64,000 nt of DNA from Sulfuriroseicoccus oceanibius (GTDB taxonomy: Bacteria > Verrucomicrobiota > Verrucomicrobiia > Verrucomicrobiales > SLCJ01), in contig NZ_CP066776.1 in the NCBI RefSeq assembly GCF_010681825.2, forward strand, positions 2,914,001 through 2,978,000, in the 5' to 3' direction. This document shows positions 40,328 through 49,757 of this stretch, one piece after another. The stretch's first letter is position 1. Every line of letters begins with the position of its first letter. Below the pieces are notes generated by a model. That model worked only from the letters and a program-made list of their open reading frames with translations. It had not been told where the DNA came from and ran no database searches. Position numbers and translations under genes: made by a program.

Positions 40328-40590
40328 GCCTCTACCTCGTCAATGATTGCCTGGATGAACATGCGGGCCGGTGACTTTTCATCGTGGACTAGTCCGCGGG
40401 CGGCGATGCCGTCGCTGCTCACGACCACCCGTTGGTGCAAGCCGGCACCCAGCGTATCGAGCGCCACAATCGGCGTCCCCGCGGCTGCACCGTCGGCATC
40501 CAACGGTTGCACCAGCAACATCTTGAAGCCACCCAACGACGGGTGCTTGGTAGATGCGACTGCGTTTCCAACGACTTGGGCGTGAAGCAT
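40324..40590 (-). CDS. BMC-P (EutN/CcmL) shell pentamer protein
   Basis: An 88-aa pentamer protein: MLHAQVVGNAVASTKHPSL, then KMLLVQPLD, ALDTLGAGLHQRVVVSSDG and MFIQAIIDEVE. It is the shortest of the three BMC-P proteins here. The stop overlaps the start of the next gene. Confidence 0.94.
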   Translation of the reverse strand: MLHAQVVGNAVASTKHPSLGGFKMLLVQPLDADGAAAGTPIVALDTLGAGLHQRVVVSSDGIAARGLVHDEKSPARMFIQAIIDEVEA

Positions 40591-40641
40591 AGGGTTGATC
40601 AGTTCAGCGATGGGAAATTGTCAGACTTGAGCCTCGTGGCA

Positions 40642-42135
40642 TCACACGATGCGCAGGTTCTCGACCATGACGCAGCGGCGTGTGCGGGTGAATGTCTTCG
40701 GTGTGGTGATCCCTTCCCCCGTGGTCGTGGCGATCGAGTAACTCAGGTAGCCTTCGCCGCCCAATCCGAGCCCCGCCACGCACGAGCCATTTTTGATGAA
40801 GATCGTGGTATCCAAAGCTCGCGCCATGTAGGTCATGCGGTCGACATTGGTCGAGTGAATGATCGCCGAATGGCGGTAGCCGTGCTCGGTCTCCTTGGCC
40901 TGCGCCACCCCGGTCTCAAAGTCAGGAACGCGCACCACTGGCAGCATCGGCATCATTTGCTCTTTTTGCACAAACGGATGCTCGAGCGGAGCCTCGGCAA
41001 AAAGCAGCTCTGTCTTGGATGGAACCGTGACGCCCGCGTGCTTCGCCAGCACCGCCGCATCCGCACCGATCAGGTCGCGGTTGAGTACCTTCTGCGCACA
41101 CCCACCGCCGCCGTCGACGGTTGAAAACGCCACATCACCGAGCTTCTCGAGCTGTGCTCCGTTCAAGCGCACGGCGCCGGCTCGCTCCATCTGCTGCAGG
41201 AACGCCTCAAATACGGAGTCCACCACAAACACGGCCTTCTCACCGATGCAGAGCAAATTGTTATCGTAGGCAGCACCAGCGATGATGCATTCCGCTGCCT
41301 TATCGAGGTTGGCGGTTTCATCCACCACCACCACCGGATTGCCGGGACCGGCGCAGATCGAGCGCTTGCCCGACTTCATCGCAGCTTCTACCACGGCAGG
41401 GCCACCGGTGATGGCCAGCAGCGCGATGTGTGGGTTGTTACAAATTTTATCGAACGTTTCGATGGTAGGCTCCTCGATCGTGCAGATCAGATGCGAGATC
41501 CCGAGCTCCTTTTCGATCGCCTGGTTGTAGGCGCGCACCGCCATTGCCGCGCTCTTGGCTCCGCCTGGATGCGGGTTGAAAACCACCGCATTGCCAGCTG
41601 CCACCATGTTGATCACATTGCCGGTCAAGGTCGGCACCGAATGGGTGACCGGCAGGATCGCCCCGATCACACCAAAAGGCGCGTACTCCTCGAGCATGAT
41701 CCCATAGTCGCCGCTCATCGCATCCGGCCGCAGCCACTCGACCCCCGGCACCTTGTCGATAATCTGCAACTTCTCGATCTTGTGGTCGAGGCGGCCGATC
41801 TTCGTCTCGTTCAATTCAAACCGTCCCCACGCTTCGGCGTTGGTCAAACAAACGCGTTTGACGATCTCAATCACTTTGGCACGCCCCTCCACCCCAAGCT
41901 CCTTGAGCTGGAGAAACGCCTGATGCGCCGCCTCCGACGCCTGACACACGTGCTTGAACACACCATACGTGCCCCCCACACCCGGTGCCTTGGCGCAGGG
42001 CTTCTCCGCCGACGCTTGCGCTGGCGCTGATGCCGCAGGCGCAGGTGCGCTTGGTGCCTGCCCTTCGATGACTCCCAGGCGGGCGATCACGTCTTCCACC
42101 ACCCCGCGCAATGTGTCTTGATCGATTGTTCTCAT
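40642..42135 (-). CDS. CoA-acylating aldehyde dehydrogenase (PduP/EutE-like), BMC core enzyme
   Basis: A 497-aa enzyme predicted to oxidise L-lactaldehyde with NAD and CoA to lactoyl-CoA inside the shell (function from the family; substrate from context). The N-terminal helix IDQDTLRGVVEDVIARLG (about residues 4-21) is an encapsulation-peptide-like sequence. It is joined by a Pro/Ala linker (about 26-52) to the catalytic domain from about 57. The catalytic cysteine is Cys296 in DNNLLCIGEK. It lies 8 bp after the BMC-P gene at 42144. Confidence 0.95.
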   Translation of the reverse strand: MRTIDQDTLRGVVEDVIARLGVIEGQAPSAPAPAASAPAQASAEKPCAKAPGVGGTYGVFKHVCQASEAAHQAFLQLKELGVEGRAKVIEIVKRVCLTNAEAWGRFELNETKIGRLDHKIEKLQIIDKVPGVEWLRPDAMSGDYGIMLEEYAPFGVIGAILPVTHSVPTLTGNVINMVAAGNAVVFNPHPGGAKSAAMAVRAYNQAIEKELGISHLICTIEEPTIETFDKICNNPHIALLAITGGPAVVEAAMKSGKRSICAGPGNPVVVVDETANLDKAAECIIAGAAYDNNLLCIGEKAVFVVDSVFEAFLQQMERAGAVRLNGAQLEKLGDVAFSTVDGGGGCAQKVLNRDLIGADAAVLAKHAGVTVPSKTELLFAEAPLEHPFVQKEQMMPMLPVVRVPDFETGVAQAKETEHGYRHSAIIHSTNVDRMTYMARALDTTIFIKNGSCVAGLGLGGEGYLSYSIATTTGEGITTPKTFTRTRRCVMVENLRIV

Positions 42136-42143
42136 ACCTTTCT

Positions 42144-42455
42144 TTACCCGTTGCAGCGATAGATTTTGCTTCCCTGGACGTCGACCGAATCCACGATCGC
42201 GATCACCGCGGCGTCCACCGGCAAGGGCTTGAGCCCCTCCGCCAACCGCGCCGAACTTCCCTGGACAAACATCACCAACTCCCCTTCTCCAGCTCCCACA
42301 TTGTCCACCGCGACAATCGTGTTCGACCCATCGCGGAAGCGCGTCGGATCCTTTTCATCGACCAATTGCGGCCGCAGCATCAGCAGCTTCTTGCCACTCA
42401 TGCTCTCGTCTTTCTTGGTGGCCACCACGTGGCCGATGACTTTTGCTAGAAACAT
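42144..42455 (-). CDS. BMC-P (EutN/CcmL) shell pentamer protein
   Basis: A 103-aa EutN/CcmL protein: MFLAKVIGHVVATKKDESM, KLLMLRPQLVDEKD, TIVAVDNVGAGEGELVMFVQG and VIAIVDSVDVQG. It is the third pentamer paralogue of the operon and the closest to canonical CcmL/EutN. Confidence 0.95.
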   Translation of the reverse strand: MFLAKVIGHVVATKKDESMSGKKLLMLRPQLVDEKDPTRFRDGSNTIVAVDNVGAGEGELVMFVQGSSARLAEGLKPLPVDAAVIAIVDSVDVQGSKIYRCNG

Positions 42456-42531
42456 GGGATCTGGGAGTTGAAATAAGGTAAGACCTGGTGCCTGTCGGCC
42501 CGCCCGATCTGTTCATCGGGCCGCCGTGGCG

Positions 42532-42825
42532 TTACTTGCCCTTGGCTGCGGTTGTTGGCAGCACGTCGCTGATCGCTTCATCCGGGCGTGCGATCACGTG
42601 GGCGCTGATCACTTCGCCGATTTGGGAAGCGGCGGCGGCACCGGTATCAATCGCCGCCTTCACAGCGGCCACATCGCCCTCGACGACCACGTTGCACATC
42701 GCGCTACCGATCTGCTGCATCGGCGCGGCGAGTTGAACGTCTGCGGATTTGAGCATCGCATCAACACCAGCAACCAGGCAGGTGAGTCCACGGGTTTCTA
42801 GAATTCCAATTGCTTTATTAGCCAT
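42532..42825 (-). CDS. BMC-H shell hexamer protein
   Basis: A 97-aa single BMC domain forming shell facets: NKAIGILETRGLTCLVAGVDAM, then [19 protein letters not shown] and AHVIARPDEAI. The pore region reads QQIGSAMC, that is Gly40-Ser41-Ala42 with Cys44, in place of the usual Lys-Ile-Gly-Ser-Gly. Its C-terminus has a short TTAAKGK tail. It is separated from the two other BMC-H genes by ackA. Confidence 0.96.
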   Translation of the reverse strand: MANKAIGILETRGLTCLVAGVDAMLKSADVQLAAPMQQIGSAMCNVVVEGDVAAVKAAIDTGAAAASQIGEVISAHVIARPDEAISDVLPTTAAKGK

Positions 42826-42855
42826 AATATTTGGTTGGTTTGGTTAGAAAATGAA

Positions 42856-44049
42856 TCATTTGCAGGTCGCACATCCGGCGACCTTGCGTTGGACCTCGCG
42901 CACCAGCACGAGCTCCTCGTTTGCCGGGATAACCAGCACGCGAACCTTGGAGGCGTCGCTGCTGACCACCGCCTCGCCGCCCCGGCAGTCGGCATTGCGT
43001 TTTGGATCGATCTCCACGCCAAAGCCCTCGAGCCCACGGCAAATCGCATCGCGCAGCCACGCGTTGTGCTCGCCGATCCCAGCGGTAAAGACCAAGGCGT
43101 CGAGCCCGCCGAGATCGAACAAAAAGCTCGATGCCCATTGACGCGCCGAGTGGACCAACAACTCGATCGCACGCTGTGCGTCGGCATTCCCATCATCGGC
43201 AGCTGCCCTCACGTCACGCAGGTCGTTGCTCACACCGGAAACTCCGAGCAAGCCGGACTCCTTGGTCAGCACGCGCTCGGCCTCATCCAACGTGATGCCG
43301 AATGTCTTGAGCGCATAAGGCAGCGCCCCCGAGTCGAGATCCCCTACCCGGTTGTTCTGCGGCAACCCGCTCTGCGGAGAGAACCCCATGCTGGTGCCGA
43401 TCGCGACACCATTGCGGATCGCCGTGACCGAACTACTGCCCCCCAGGTGAAACGAAATCACCCGCAACGGAGCGCCGGCCACCTCGCGAGGGCCATCGGT
43501 GTACAATCCCCGCGCCACCTTAGCCACGTCGTCGCGCCCGAGCAGTTCCGCCGATCGCTCGGCAATGAACTTGTGGCTGGCGCCGTGGAACCCATAACGG
43601 CGGATCCCGGCGTCGTGCCACGTTTTCGGAACCGCATACCACGTCGCCGCTTCCGGCACCCACTGGTAGAACGCAGTCTCAAACAATGCGATCAATCGCG
43701 CCTGCGGCAACAAGTGCTGAAACTGACGAATCCCTTCCGCATACGGCGGATTGTGCGCTGGTGCCACGGCGGCAAAGCCTTCGAGCGCGGCGATCACCGA
43801 GTCATCGGCATCGACACAACCCGACAAATCCTTGCCCAGCACAGTCTTGAATCCCACCGCATCAATCTGCGATGGCTCGTCAACCGCACCGTCGGCCACC
43901 AATGCGTCCAGCGCCTGGCGGATCACATCGGCATAATCGGTGACACGCTCGTAACCACCGGACGCGACCACGGATTCGGTGCCGCCCTCTACCCTGTAGA
44001 GACGGTACTTGAATGAGGTGGACCCCAGGTTGGCAATCAGAATTCGCAC
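42856..44049 (-). CDS. ackA: Acetate/propionate-type kinase of the BMC locus
   Basis: A 397-aa ASKHA-fold kinase that makes ATP from an acyl phosphate. It starts MRILIANLGSTSFKYRLY and contains FHLGGSSSVTAIRNG, TSMGFSPQSGLPQNNR and FTAGIGEHNAWLRD. The loop QNNR replaces the usual MGTR of acetate kinases, so its substrate may be lactoyl phosphate (inference from the pathway). It lies between BMC-H genes in the same direction. Confidence 0.93.
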   Translation of the reverse strand: MRILIANLGSTSFKYRLYRVEGGTESVVASGGYERVTDYADVIRQALDALVADGAVDEPSQIDAVGFKTVLGKDLSGCVDADDSVIAALEGFAAVAPAHNPPYAEGIRQFQHLLPQARLIALFETAFYQWVPEAATWYAVPKTWHDAGIRRYGFHGASHKFIAERSAELLGRDDVAKVARGLYTDGPREVAGAPLRVISFHLGGSSSVTAIRNGVAIGTSMGFSPQSGLPQNNRVGDLDSGALPYALKTFGITLDEAERVLTKESGLLGVSGVSNDLRDVRAAADDGNADAQRAIELLVHSARQWASSFLFDLGGLDALVFTAGIGEHNAWLRDAICRGLEGFGVEIDPKRNADCRGGEAVVSSDASKVRVLVIPANEELVLVREVQRKVAGCATCK

Positions 44050-44086
44050 GGCGATCAGATCAGTATGAAATGCGCTGACGGATCAG

Positions 44087-44365
44087 TTACTTGATCCAAG
44101 GACCAAGCTTGCCCAAATCCTCGTGAGGGCGTGGGATCACCAACACCGAGTTCACTTCGCCCACCTGCGCTGCAGCTTCCGCGCCGGCATCCACGCCAGC
44201 TTTCACCGCAGCGACGTCGCCGACAAAGAACCCACAAACGAGTCCCGAGCCGATTTTCTCCCATCCGGTCATCGTCACATCCGCAGCCTTGATTGCTGCG
44301 TCCGATGCTTCGATCAACGCGGTGAGCCCTTTGGTTTCGATCATTCCAAGTGCTTGTTTTGCCAT
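44087..44365 (-). CDS. BMC-H shell hexamer protein
   Basis: A 92-aa BMC-domain protein: [21 protein letters not shown], pore [10 protein letters not shown] (canonical Lys37 and Gly39-Ser40-Gly41), then [18 protein letters not shown]. It is 46 bp after the other BMC-H gene. Confidence 0.96.
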   Translation of the reverse strand: MAKQALGMIETKGLTALIEASDAAIKAADVTMTGWEKIGSGLVCGFFVGDVAAVKAGVDAGAEAAAQVGEVNSVLVIPRPHEDLGKLGPWIK

Positions 44366-44410
44366 AACTTTCTCCTTTTGAATTGTGGAAGGTTTCTTAT
44401 CGATCGGTGG

Positions 44411-44680
44411 TTAGATCCCGAACTGCTTGAGCAAGCCAGCTACCGGACGGGCGATGACGTGCGCGCTGACCAACTCGCCGACACGCGCGGCGGCTTCCGC
44501 ACCGGCATCAACAGCGGACTTCACGCTGCCGACATCGCCCTGCACGAGAATCGTGAGGTAGCCCGCACCGATCTGCACCTGCTTGACGATTTCCACGTCC
44601 GCCGATTTGGCCATCGCATCCGATGCCTCGACGCTGCCGACGTAGCCTACTGTTTCGATCATACCCAGAGCCTTGTTCAT
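44411..44680 (-). CDS. BMC-H shell hexamer protein
   Basis: An 89-aa BMC-domain protein: MNKALGMIETVGYVGSVEAS, pore VQIGAGYLT (Gly-Ala-Gly), then [19 protein letters not shown] and SAHVIARPVAGL. It follows pduL by 47 bp. It is about the shortest possible BMC-H. Confidence 0.96.
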   Translation of the reverse strand: MNKALGMIETVGYVGSVEASDAMAKSADVEIVKQVQIGAGYLTILVQGDVGSVKSAVDAGAEAAARVGELVSAHVIARPVAGLLKQFGI

Positions 44681-44727
44681 GGTAGTTTTGTGTTAGTGGT
44701 ATTGGTTGATGGTTAGCGCGCTGAGAT

Positions 44728-45408
44728 TCACTTGATCAGCTCGCAAAATGTGTCCGGCTTGAGCCCGCAGGCATTGCCTTCATCGGTGTCGATATGCGCC
44801 TCGAGCTTGAAGCTCTCGTCCACGCGCACGACCAGGTTGTCGAAGGTCACACCGCACTCGCCGTGGACCTTGAGTTTCATTTTGTCCATGTGGGAGACGC
44901 CGTAATACGCCGCGTCATCCGGGTGCATGTGCACATGCGGCGCGGCGCGGATCACGCCCTCCTCCATTTTGAAGTAGCCGTTCGGCCCCATCAGCATGCA
45001 GCCCGGCGTCCCCGCCACATCGCCAGACATCCGGGTGGGAATATCAAAGCCCAGCGAGATCGCATCAGTGTACGCCAGCTCGATCTGGTTGAGATCGCGG
45101 CACGGACCGAGCACCCGCAGGTTCGAGATCACCCGGCTGCGCGGACCGATCAAGGTCACCGCCTCAGCCGCGGCATAGGCACCATGTTGGTAGAGGTCTT
45201 TGACCGGCGTCAGCTGGTGGCCCGGCCCGAATAGAGCTTCCACCGCCTCTTGGGTCAGGTGGCAATGACGGGCACTCACATTTACTACCAAGCCATTTGG
45301 CGCCTTCGCCTGACGCGGCAACGGCAATCCCATTTCCCGATAGACCCGCTCCCGAACCAAGTGTTCGACAACGGCGCGAGGTGTTTGTTGATTGAAGGAT
45401 CCAGCCAT
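44728..45408 (-). CDS. pduL: PduL-type phosphotransacylase
   Basis: It converts acyl-CoA plus phosphate to acyl phosphate and frees CoA inside the shell. Both PduL zinc-ligand motifs are visible: SARHCHLT (His48, His50) and APHVHMHPDDA (His158, His160), together with LGPCRDLNQIELA. The N-terminal amphipathic helix TPRAVVEHLVRERVYREMG is an encapsulation-peptide candidate. I begin at the ATG at 45408 (226 aa); the frame runs 16 codons further, into the divergent promoter. It is the first gene of the operon. Confidence 0.95.
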   Translation of the reverse strand: MAGSFNQQTPRAVVEHLVRERVYREMGLPLPRQAKAPNGLVVNVSARHCHLTQEAVEALFGPGHQLTPVKDLYQHGAYAAAEAVTLIGPRSRVISNLRVLGPCRDLNQIELAYTDAISLGFDIPTRMSGDVAGTPGCMLMGPNGYFKMEEGVIRAAPHVHMHPDDAAYYGVSHMDKMKLKVHGECGVTFDNLVVRVDESFKLEAHIDTDEGNACGLKPDTFCELIK

Positions 45409-45512
45409 GAAAAATTTCGTTCGATCCGAGTCGATTTCCCATATTGCGATTGACAAGTCAACGCATAATCAAGATTTTCCCAAATAAACCCAACCAAACG
45501 CAGATTTCCACC
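45409..45512. promoter_or_regulatory. Divergent BMC operon/deoR promoter with a TTGAC-AA-GTCAA palindrome
   Basis: The 104-bp gap must drive both the BMC operon and the regulator/sugar genes. A perfect 12-bp inverted repeat TTGACAAGTCAA at 45450-45461, flanked by partial symmetry (gcg/cgc), is the best operator candidate for the adjacent DeoR protein. The arms also look like -35 elements on both strands. Confidence 0.5.
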
Positions 45513-46271
45513 ATGCTTGCCGCCGAGAGACACCACCAGATCATGAACAAGATTGCGTCCCAGGGTTCGGTCCGCACCAAGGAGCTCGCCGATGAACTCG
45601 AAGTCACCGACGAGACCATCCGGAAGGACCTGGAGCTCTTGGAAGGCCAAGGCGTACTGGTGCGCACGCACGGTGGCGCCGTTCCCGCGCGCCGCGGCCA
45701 GCGCGAGTTGACCCTGACCGAACGCCAGCTCCTCAACCGGGAAGCCAAGCAAGCCATCGCCAAAGCGGCAGCACAGCGCATCCAACCCGAGGAGACCATC
45801 TTCATCGACGCCAGCTCGACCGCGCTTGGAGTGACCCAATACCTCCCCGACTTTCCCATCACCGTCATCACCAACTCCCACGACGTCATCTCCGCACTGG
45901 CGGGGATCAGCACGGTGGAGCTGGTCTCTACCGGCGGCGTGTTCGAATCGCGCTCGCGCTCGTTCATCGGACTCGACGCCGAGCGCTCGCTGCAACGTTA
46001 CAACATCCACCGCATGTTCTTCTCCGGCAACGGGCTCGACCTGCAGCGCGGAGTAAGCGAAGGCAACTCCAGACAGGCCGCATTCAAAGAGCACGTGATG
46101 GCGGCTTCGGAGGACGTCTGCTTGCTAGCCGACGAAAGTAAAATCGGCCGCCGCTCCGCCTTCTTCTTCGGCGACTGCACGCAACTGAGCACGCTCATCA
46201 CCACCTCCAAGGCGGACAAGAGTATCACCGACTCGCTAAAAAACTTGGGAATCGAAGTGATCACTGCTTGA
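45513..46271 (+). CDS. DeoR/GlpR-family transcriptional regulator
   Basis: A 252-aa regulator: N-terminal winged helix (AAERHHQIMNKIASQGSVRT, ELADELEVTDETIRKDLELL) and the family box GVLVRTHGGAV. The DeoR sensor domain follows with IFIDASSTALGVTQYL, GLDAERSL and LLADESKIGRRSAFFF, which binds sugar phosphates in this family. The start is the ATG at 45513. Position between the BMC operon and the sugar genes argues that it responds to fuculose- or rhamnulose-phosphate or DHAP (inference). Confidence 0.92.
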   Translation: MLAAERHHQIMNKIASQGSVRTKELADELEVTDETIRKDLELLEGQGVLVRTHGGAVPARRGQRELTLTERQLLNREAKQAIAKAAAQRIQPEETIFIDASSTALGVTQYLPDFPITVITNSHDVISALAGISTVELVSTGGVFESRSRSFIGLDAERSLQRYNIHRMFFSGNGLDLQRGVSEGNSRQAAFKEHVMAASEDVCLLADESKIGRRSAFFFGDCTQLSTLITTSKADKSITDSLKNLGIEVITA

Positions 46272-46316
46272 GATAATCCCAAAAATTCCCAAGCATCCAA
46301 AAATCTCCCCCACCTG

Positions 46317-47789
46317 ATGCAAGTATTCCTCGCCATTGATCTAGGAGCCGGATCCGGCCGTCTCGTCGCCGGAAAATTCGACGGCGCCCATCTCAGCCTC
46401 GATGAAGTCCACCGGTTCGGCAACGAAGGCGTCGAGATCAACGGCGGCTCGTACTGGGACACGACCCGGCTATTCCACGACATCCTCGACGGCCTGCAAA
46501 TTGCCGCCAAACGTTATGGCGAGTCGCTCGTCTCCGTTGCCACCGACACCTGGGGCTGTGACCACGCGCTGCTCGATGCCAACGGCAACCTGCTGGGCGG
46601 CCACCACCAATACCGCGACCCTCGCAGCAACGGCATGCAGGAAGCCATGTCCGAGCGTATCCCGCTCGACCAGGTCTACGCCAGCACCGGTATCCAACCG
46701 GCATTTTACAACTCGAGCCTCCACCTGTTAGCCGAGCGGATCAAAGGCAACCCGTGCTTCCAGATTGCGCACCGTTTGCTCTTCACTCCCGACCTGCTCG
46801 CCTACTGGCTGAGCGGTGTGATGGCCAACGAACGATCGATTGCCAGCACCAGCCAGCTCTACAACCCATTAACCCGCGACTGGGCGTGGGACGTCATCGA
46901 CGCACTGGAGCTCCCCCGCTCCATTTTCGGTGAAATCGTCCGTATCGGCACGGTGTTGGGTGAGATCACCGAATCCGTCGCTGCCAGAACCGGTGCGCCG
47001 GCCAAGCTAAAAGTCGTGGCATCCGCCGGGCACGACACCGCGTCCGCCGTGGCAGGGCTCCCGATGGAGCGCGGCGGGCTTTGGCTCTCGTCCGGCACGT
47101 GGTCCATCCTCGGAGTGGAGTCGGAAAAACCGGTCACCACACCGGATGCGTTTGCCGCAGGGCTTTCCAACGAAGGTGGCGTCAACAGAACCACGCGCCT
47201 GCTACACAACGTCTCGGGTCTCTGGTTGATCCAAGAATGCCGCCGCCACTGGGCGGACAACGGGGACGATCTGAGCTACGCAGAGATGGCAGATCTTGCC
47301 GAAGCCGCCCCCGCGCACACCGCGTTCATCGACCCGAACGATCCGTCATTCGCCACACCCGGCGACATGCCGCAGAAGATTCAGGCATTCTGCCGCAACA
47401 GCAGCCAACCCGTCCCAGAAACCAAAGGCGAAATCCTGCGCGTGGCCACCGAGAGCCTCGCACTGAAATACCGCCAAGTGGTCGAATCACTCCGCTCGGT
47501 GACCGGACGCACATTCGCCCAACTTCACGCCGGCGGCGGAGGCATCCAGAACGAGTTGCTGATGCAGTCCACCGCCAACGCCATCGGGATTCCCGTCGTA
47601 AGCGGACCTACCGAAGCCACATCCTGCGGCAACATCATCACCCAAATGGTCGCCACCGGAACCATCCGCGACGTCACCGAAGGACGCGGGATCGTCGCCC
47701 GCTCGATGGAGACCAAAACCTTTACCCCTGATCCAGAGCAGTCATGGGACGCGCATTACCAGCGTTTCCTCGCCATCGCTCATCACTAG
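46317..47789 (+). CDS. rhaB: Rhamnulokinase-type FGGY sugar kinase
   Basis: A 490-aa kinase that phosphorylates L-rhamnulose or L-fuculose at O-1 with ATP. It opens with the phosphate-binding loop [14 protein letters not shown] and has [48 protein letters not shown] and [12 protein letters not shown]. The motifs are closest to RhaB, yet the partner isomerase here is FucI, so the natural substrate may be fuculose. It lies 45 bp after the DeoR gene and 28 bp before fucI. Confidence 0.93.
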   Translation: MQVFLAIDLGAGSGRLVAGKFDGAHLSLDEVHRFGNEGVEINGGSYWDTTRLFHDILDGLQIAAKRYGESLVSVATDTWGCDHALLDANGNLLGGHHQYRDPRSNGMQEAMSERIPLDQVYASTGIQPAFYNSSLHLLAERIKGNPCFQIAHRLLFTPDLLAYWLSGVMANERSIASTSQLYNPLTRDWAWDVIDALELPRSIFGEIVRIGTVLGEITESVAARTGAPAKLKVVASAGHDTASAVAGLPMERGGLWLSSGTWSILGVESEKPVTTPDAFAAGLSNEGGVNRTTRLLHNVSGLWLIQECRRHWADNGDDLSYAEMADLAEAAPAHTAFIDPNDPSFATPGDMPQKIQAFCRNSSQPVPETKGEILRVATESLALKYRQVVESLRSVTGRTFAQLHAGGGGIQNELLMQSTANAIGIPVVSGPTEATSCGNIITQMVATGTIRDVTEGRGIVARSMETKTFTPDPEQSWDAHYQRFLAIAHH

Positions 47790-47817
47790 GCCCATTCAAC
47801 CTGTATTACCCCCAACT

Positions 47818-49602
47818 ATGAAATCCGTGTTCACACCTGACAACCTACCGAAAATCGGTATCCGCCCGACCATCGACGGCCGCCGCGGCGGCGTCCGCGA
47901 GTCGCTCGAAGAACAAACCATGAACCAGGCCAAGGCCACCGCCGCCTTGATCTCGCAATCGCTGCGCTACCCGGATGGCTCGCCGGTCGAATGCGTCATC
48001 GCCGACACCTGCATCGGCGGCGTGGCGGAAGCCGCGGCCTGTGCCGACAAGTTCCGCAAAGAAAATGTCGGCGTCTCGCTCACGGTGACTCCATGTTGGT
48101 GCTACGGATCCGAGACCATGGACATGGACCCGCACACACCAAAGGCGGTTTGGGGGTTCAACGGGACCGAGCGCCCAGGCGCGGTCTACCTTGCCGCGGC
48201 GTTGGCGGGGCATTCGCAGAAAGGGTTGCCGGCCTTTGGCATCTACGGTCGTGACGTGCAGGAAGCCTCTGACACATCGATCCCGGACGACGTCGCCGCC
48301 AAGATCCTCGCCTTCTGCCGCGCCGGATTGTCGGTCGCGTTGATGCGCGGCAAGTCCTATCTTTCTCTGGGCGGCACGTCGATGGGCATCGCCGGCTCGG
48401 TCGTCGATCCCGACTTCTTCCAAGACTACCTCGGCATCCGCGTCGAAGCCGTCGACATGACCGAAGTCGCCAGACGCATGGAACGCGGCATCTACGACCC
48501 GGACGAATACGAAAAGGCCCTCGCTTGGGTGAAGCAGAACTGTCCGGAAGGCAAAGACTACAACTCGCCGGAAACCCAGCGCTCCCGCGAGCAACTCGAC
48601 TCGGAATGGGAGCAATCAGTCAAAATGGCGATCATCGCGCGTGACCTGATGGTCGGCAACGAGCGCCTGGCCGAGCTCGGCTACGGTGAAGAAGCCCACG
48701 GCCGCAACGCGATCTGCGGTGGATTCCAAGGCCAGCGCCAATGGACCGACCACTACCCGAATGGCGACTTCATGGAAGCCATTCTCACCACGTCCTTCGA
48801 CTGGAATGGAAAGCGCGCGCCTTATCAGTTTGCCACGGAGAACGACGCCCTCAACGCAGTGACCATGCTCTTTGGCAACTTGCTCACCAACACGGCACAG
48901 ATCTTCGCCGACCTGCGCACCTATTGGTCACCGGACGCGGTCAAACGCGTGGCGGGCCACGACCTCACCGGCGCGGCATCCGACGGTCTGCTCCATTTGA
49001 TCAACTCGGGACCGGCGGCACTCGACGGCACCGGCAAAATGTCCGTCGACGGCAAACCTGCGATGAAGCCGTTCTGGGACATCACCGACGACGAAGTCAA
49101 AGCCTGCCTCGACGCCACCACCTGGCATCCCTCGATCACCGAATACTTCCCGGGCGGCGGCATGAGCACCCGCTACGCAACCAAAGGGGGCATGCCCGCC
49201 ACCATCGCCCGCCTCAATTTGATCAAAGGCATCGGTCCCGTGCTTCAGTTGGCCGAGGGCGTCACCGTCGAGCTGCCGCAAGACGTCCACGACGCGCTCG
49301 ACGAGCGCACCAACCCATCGTGGCCTACGACTTGGTTCTGCCCGAAACTTACCGGCGAAGGCGCGTTCACCGACACGTATTCCGTGATGAACAACTGGGG
49401 CGCCAACCACTGCGTCATGAGCTACGGCCACATCGGTGCCGATCTGATCACCCTCGCCTCCATGCTGCGCATCCCGGTCTACATGCACAACGTCAGCCAC
49501 GAGCGCATCTTCCGCCCATCCTCGTGGGCCGGCCACGGCACGGCTGACAAGGAGTCCGCCGATTTCCGCGCCTGCACCAACTACGGGCCGCTCTACAGCT
49601 AA
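47818..49602 (+). CDS. fucI: L-fucose isomerase
   Basis: A 594-aa manganese-dependent ketol-isomerase converting L-fucose to L-fuculose. The family start [20 protein letters not shown] and [20 protein letters not shown] are clear. The metal ligands correspond to Glu in GDFMEAIL, Asp in TENDALN and His in WGANHCVM. The length matches E. coli FucI (591). It ends the DeoR-kinase-fucI unit and is followed by a terminator-like hairpin. Confidence 0.96.
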   Translation: MKSVFTPDNLPKIGIRPTIDGRRGGVRESLEEQTMNQAKATAALISQSLRYPDGSPVECVIADTCIGGVAEAAACADKFRKENVGVSLTVTPCWCYGSETMDMDPHTPKAVWGFNGTERPGAVYLAAALAGHSQKGLPAFGIYGRDVQEASDTSIPDDVAAKILAFCRAGLSVALMRGKSYLSLGGTSMGIAGSVVDPDFFQDYLGIRVEAVDMTEVARRMERGIYDPDEYEKALAWVKQNCPEGKDYNSPETQRSREQLDSEWEQSVKMAIIARDLMVGNERLAELGYGEEAHGRNAICGGFQGQRQWTDHYPNGDFMEAILTTSFDWNGKRAPYQFATENDALNAVTMLFGNLLTNTAQIFADLRTYWSPDAVKRVAGHDLTGAASDGLLHLINSGPAALDGTGKMSVDGKPAMKPFWDITDDEVKACLDATTWHPSITEYFPGGGMSTRYATKGGMPATIARLNLIKGIGPVLQLAEGVTVELPQDVHDALDERTNPSWPTTWFCPKLTGEGAFTDTYSVMNNWGANHCVMSYGHIGADLITLASMLRIPVYMHNVSHERIFRPSSWAGHGTADKESADFRACTNYGPLYS

Positions 49603-49637
49603 CCGAGCATCTGAGTTCGTGCTTCAGATTCGCAGTC

Positions 49638-49669
49638 AACCCGCCGCAGTCCTTCCGGGCCGGCGGGTT
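49638..49669 (+). terminator. Probable terminator after fucI
   Basis: A perfect 9-bp stem (aacccgccg/cggcgggtt) with a 14-base loop; the T tract that follows is weak (gatttgtg). Confidence 0.65.
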
Positions 49670-49757
49670 GATTTGTGTTCAAAATGGGTAAGTTATGCCG
49701 ATCTATAATACGGTAATCACAAGAGAGTTGCCCTTGCCCAACCTCAATCCGTGAGGC

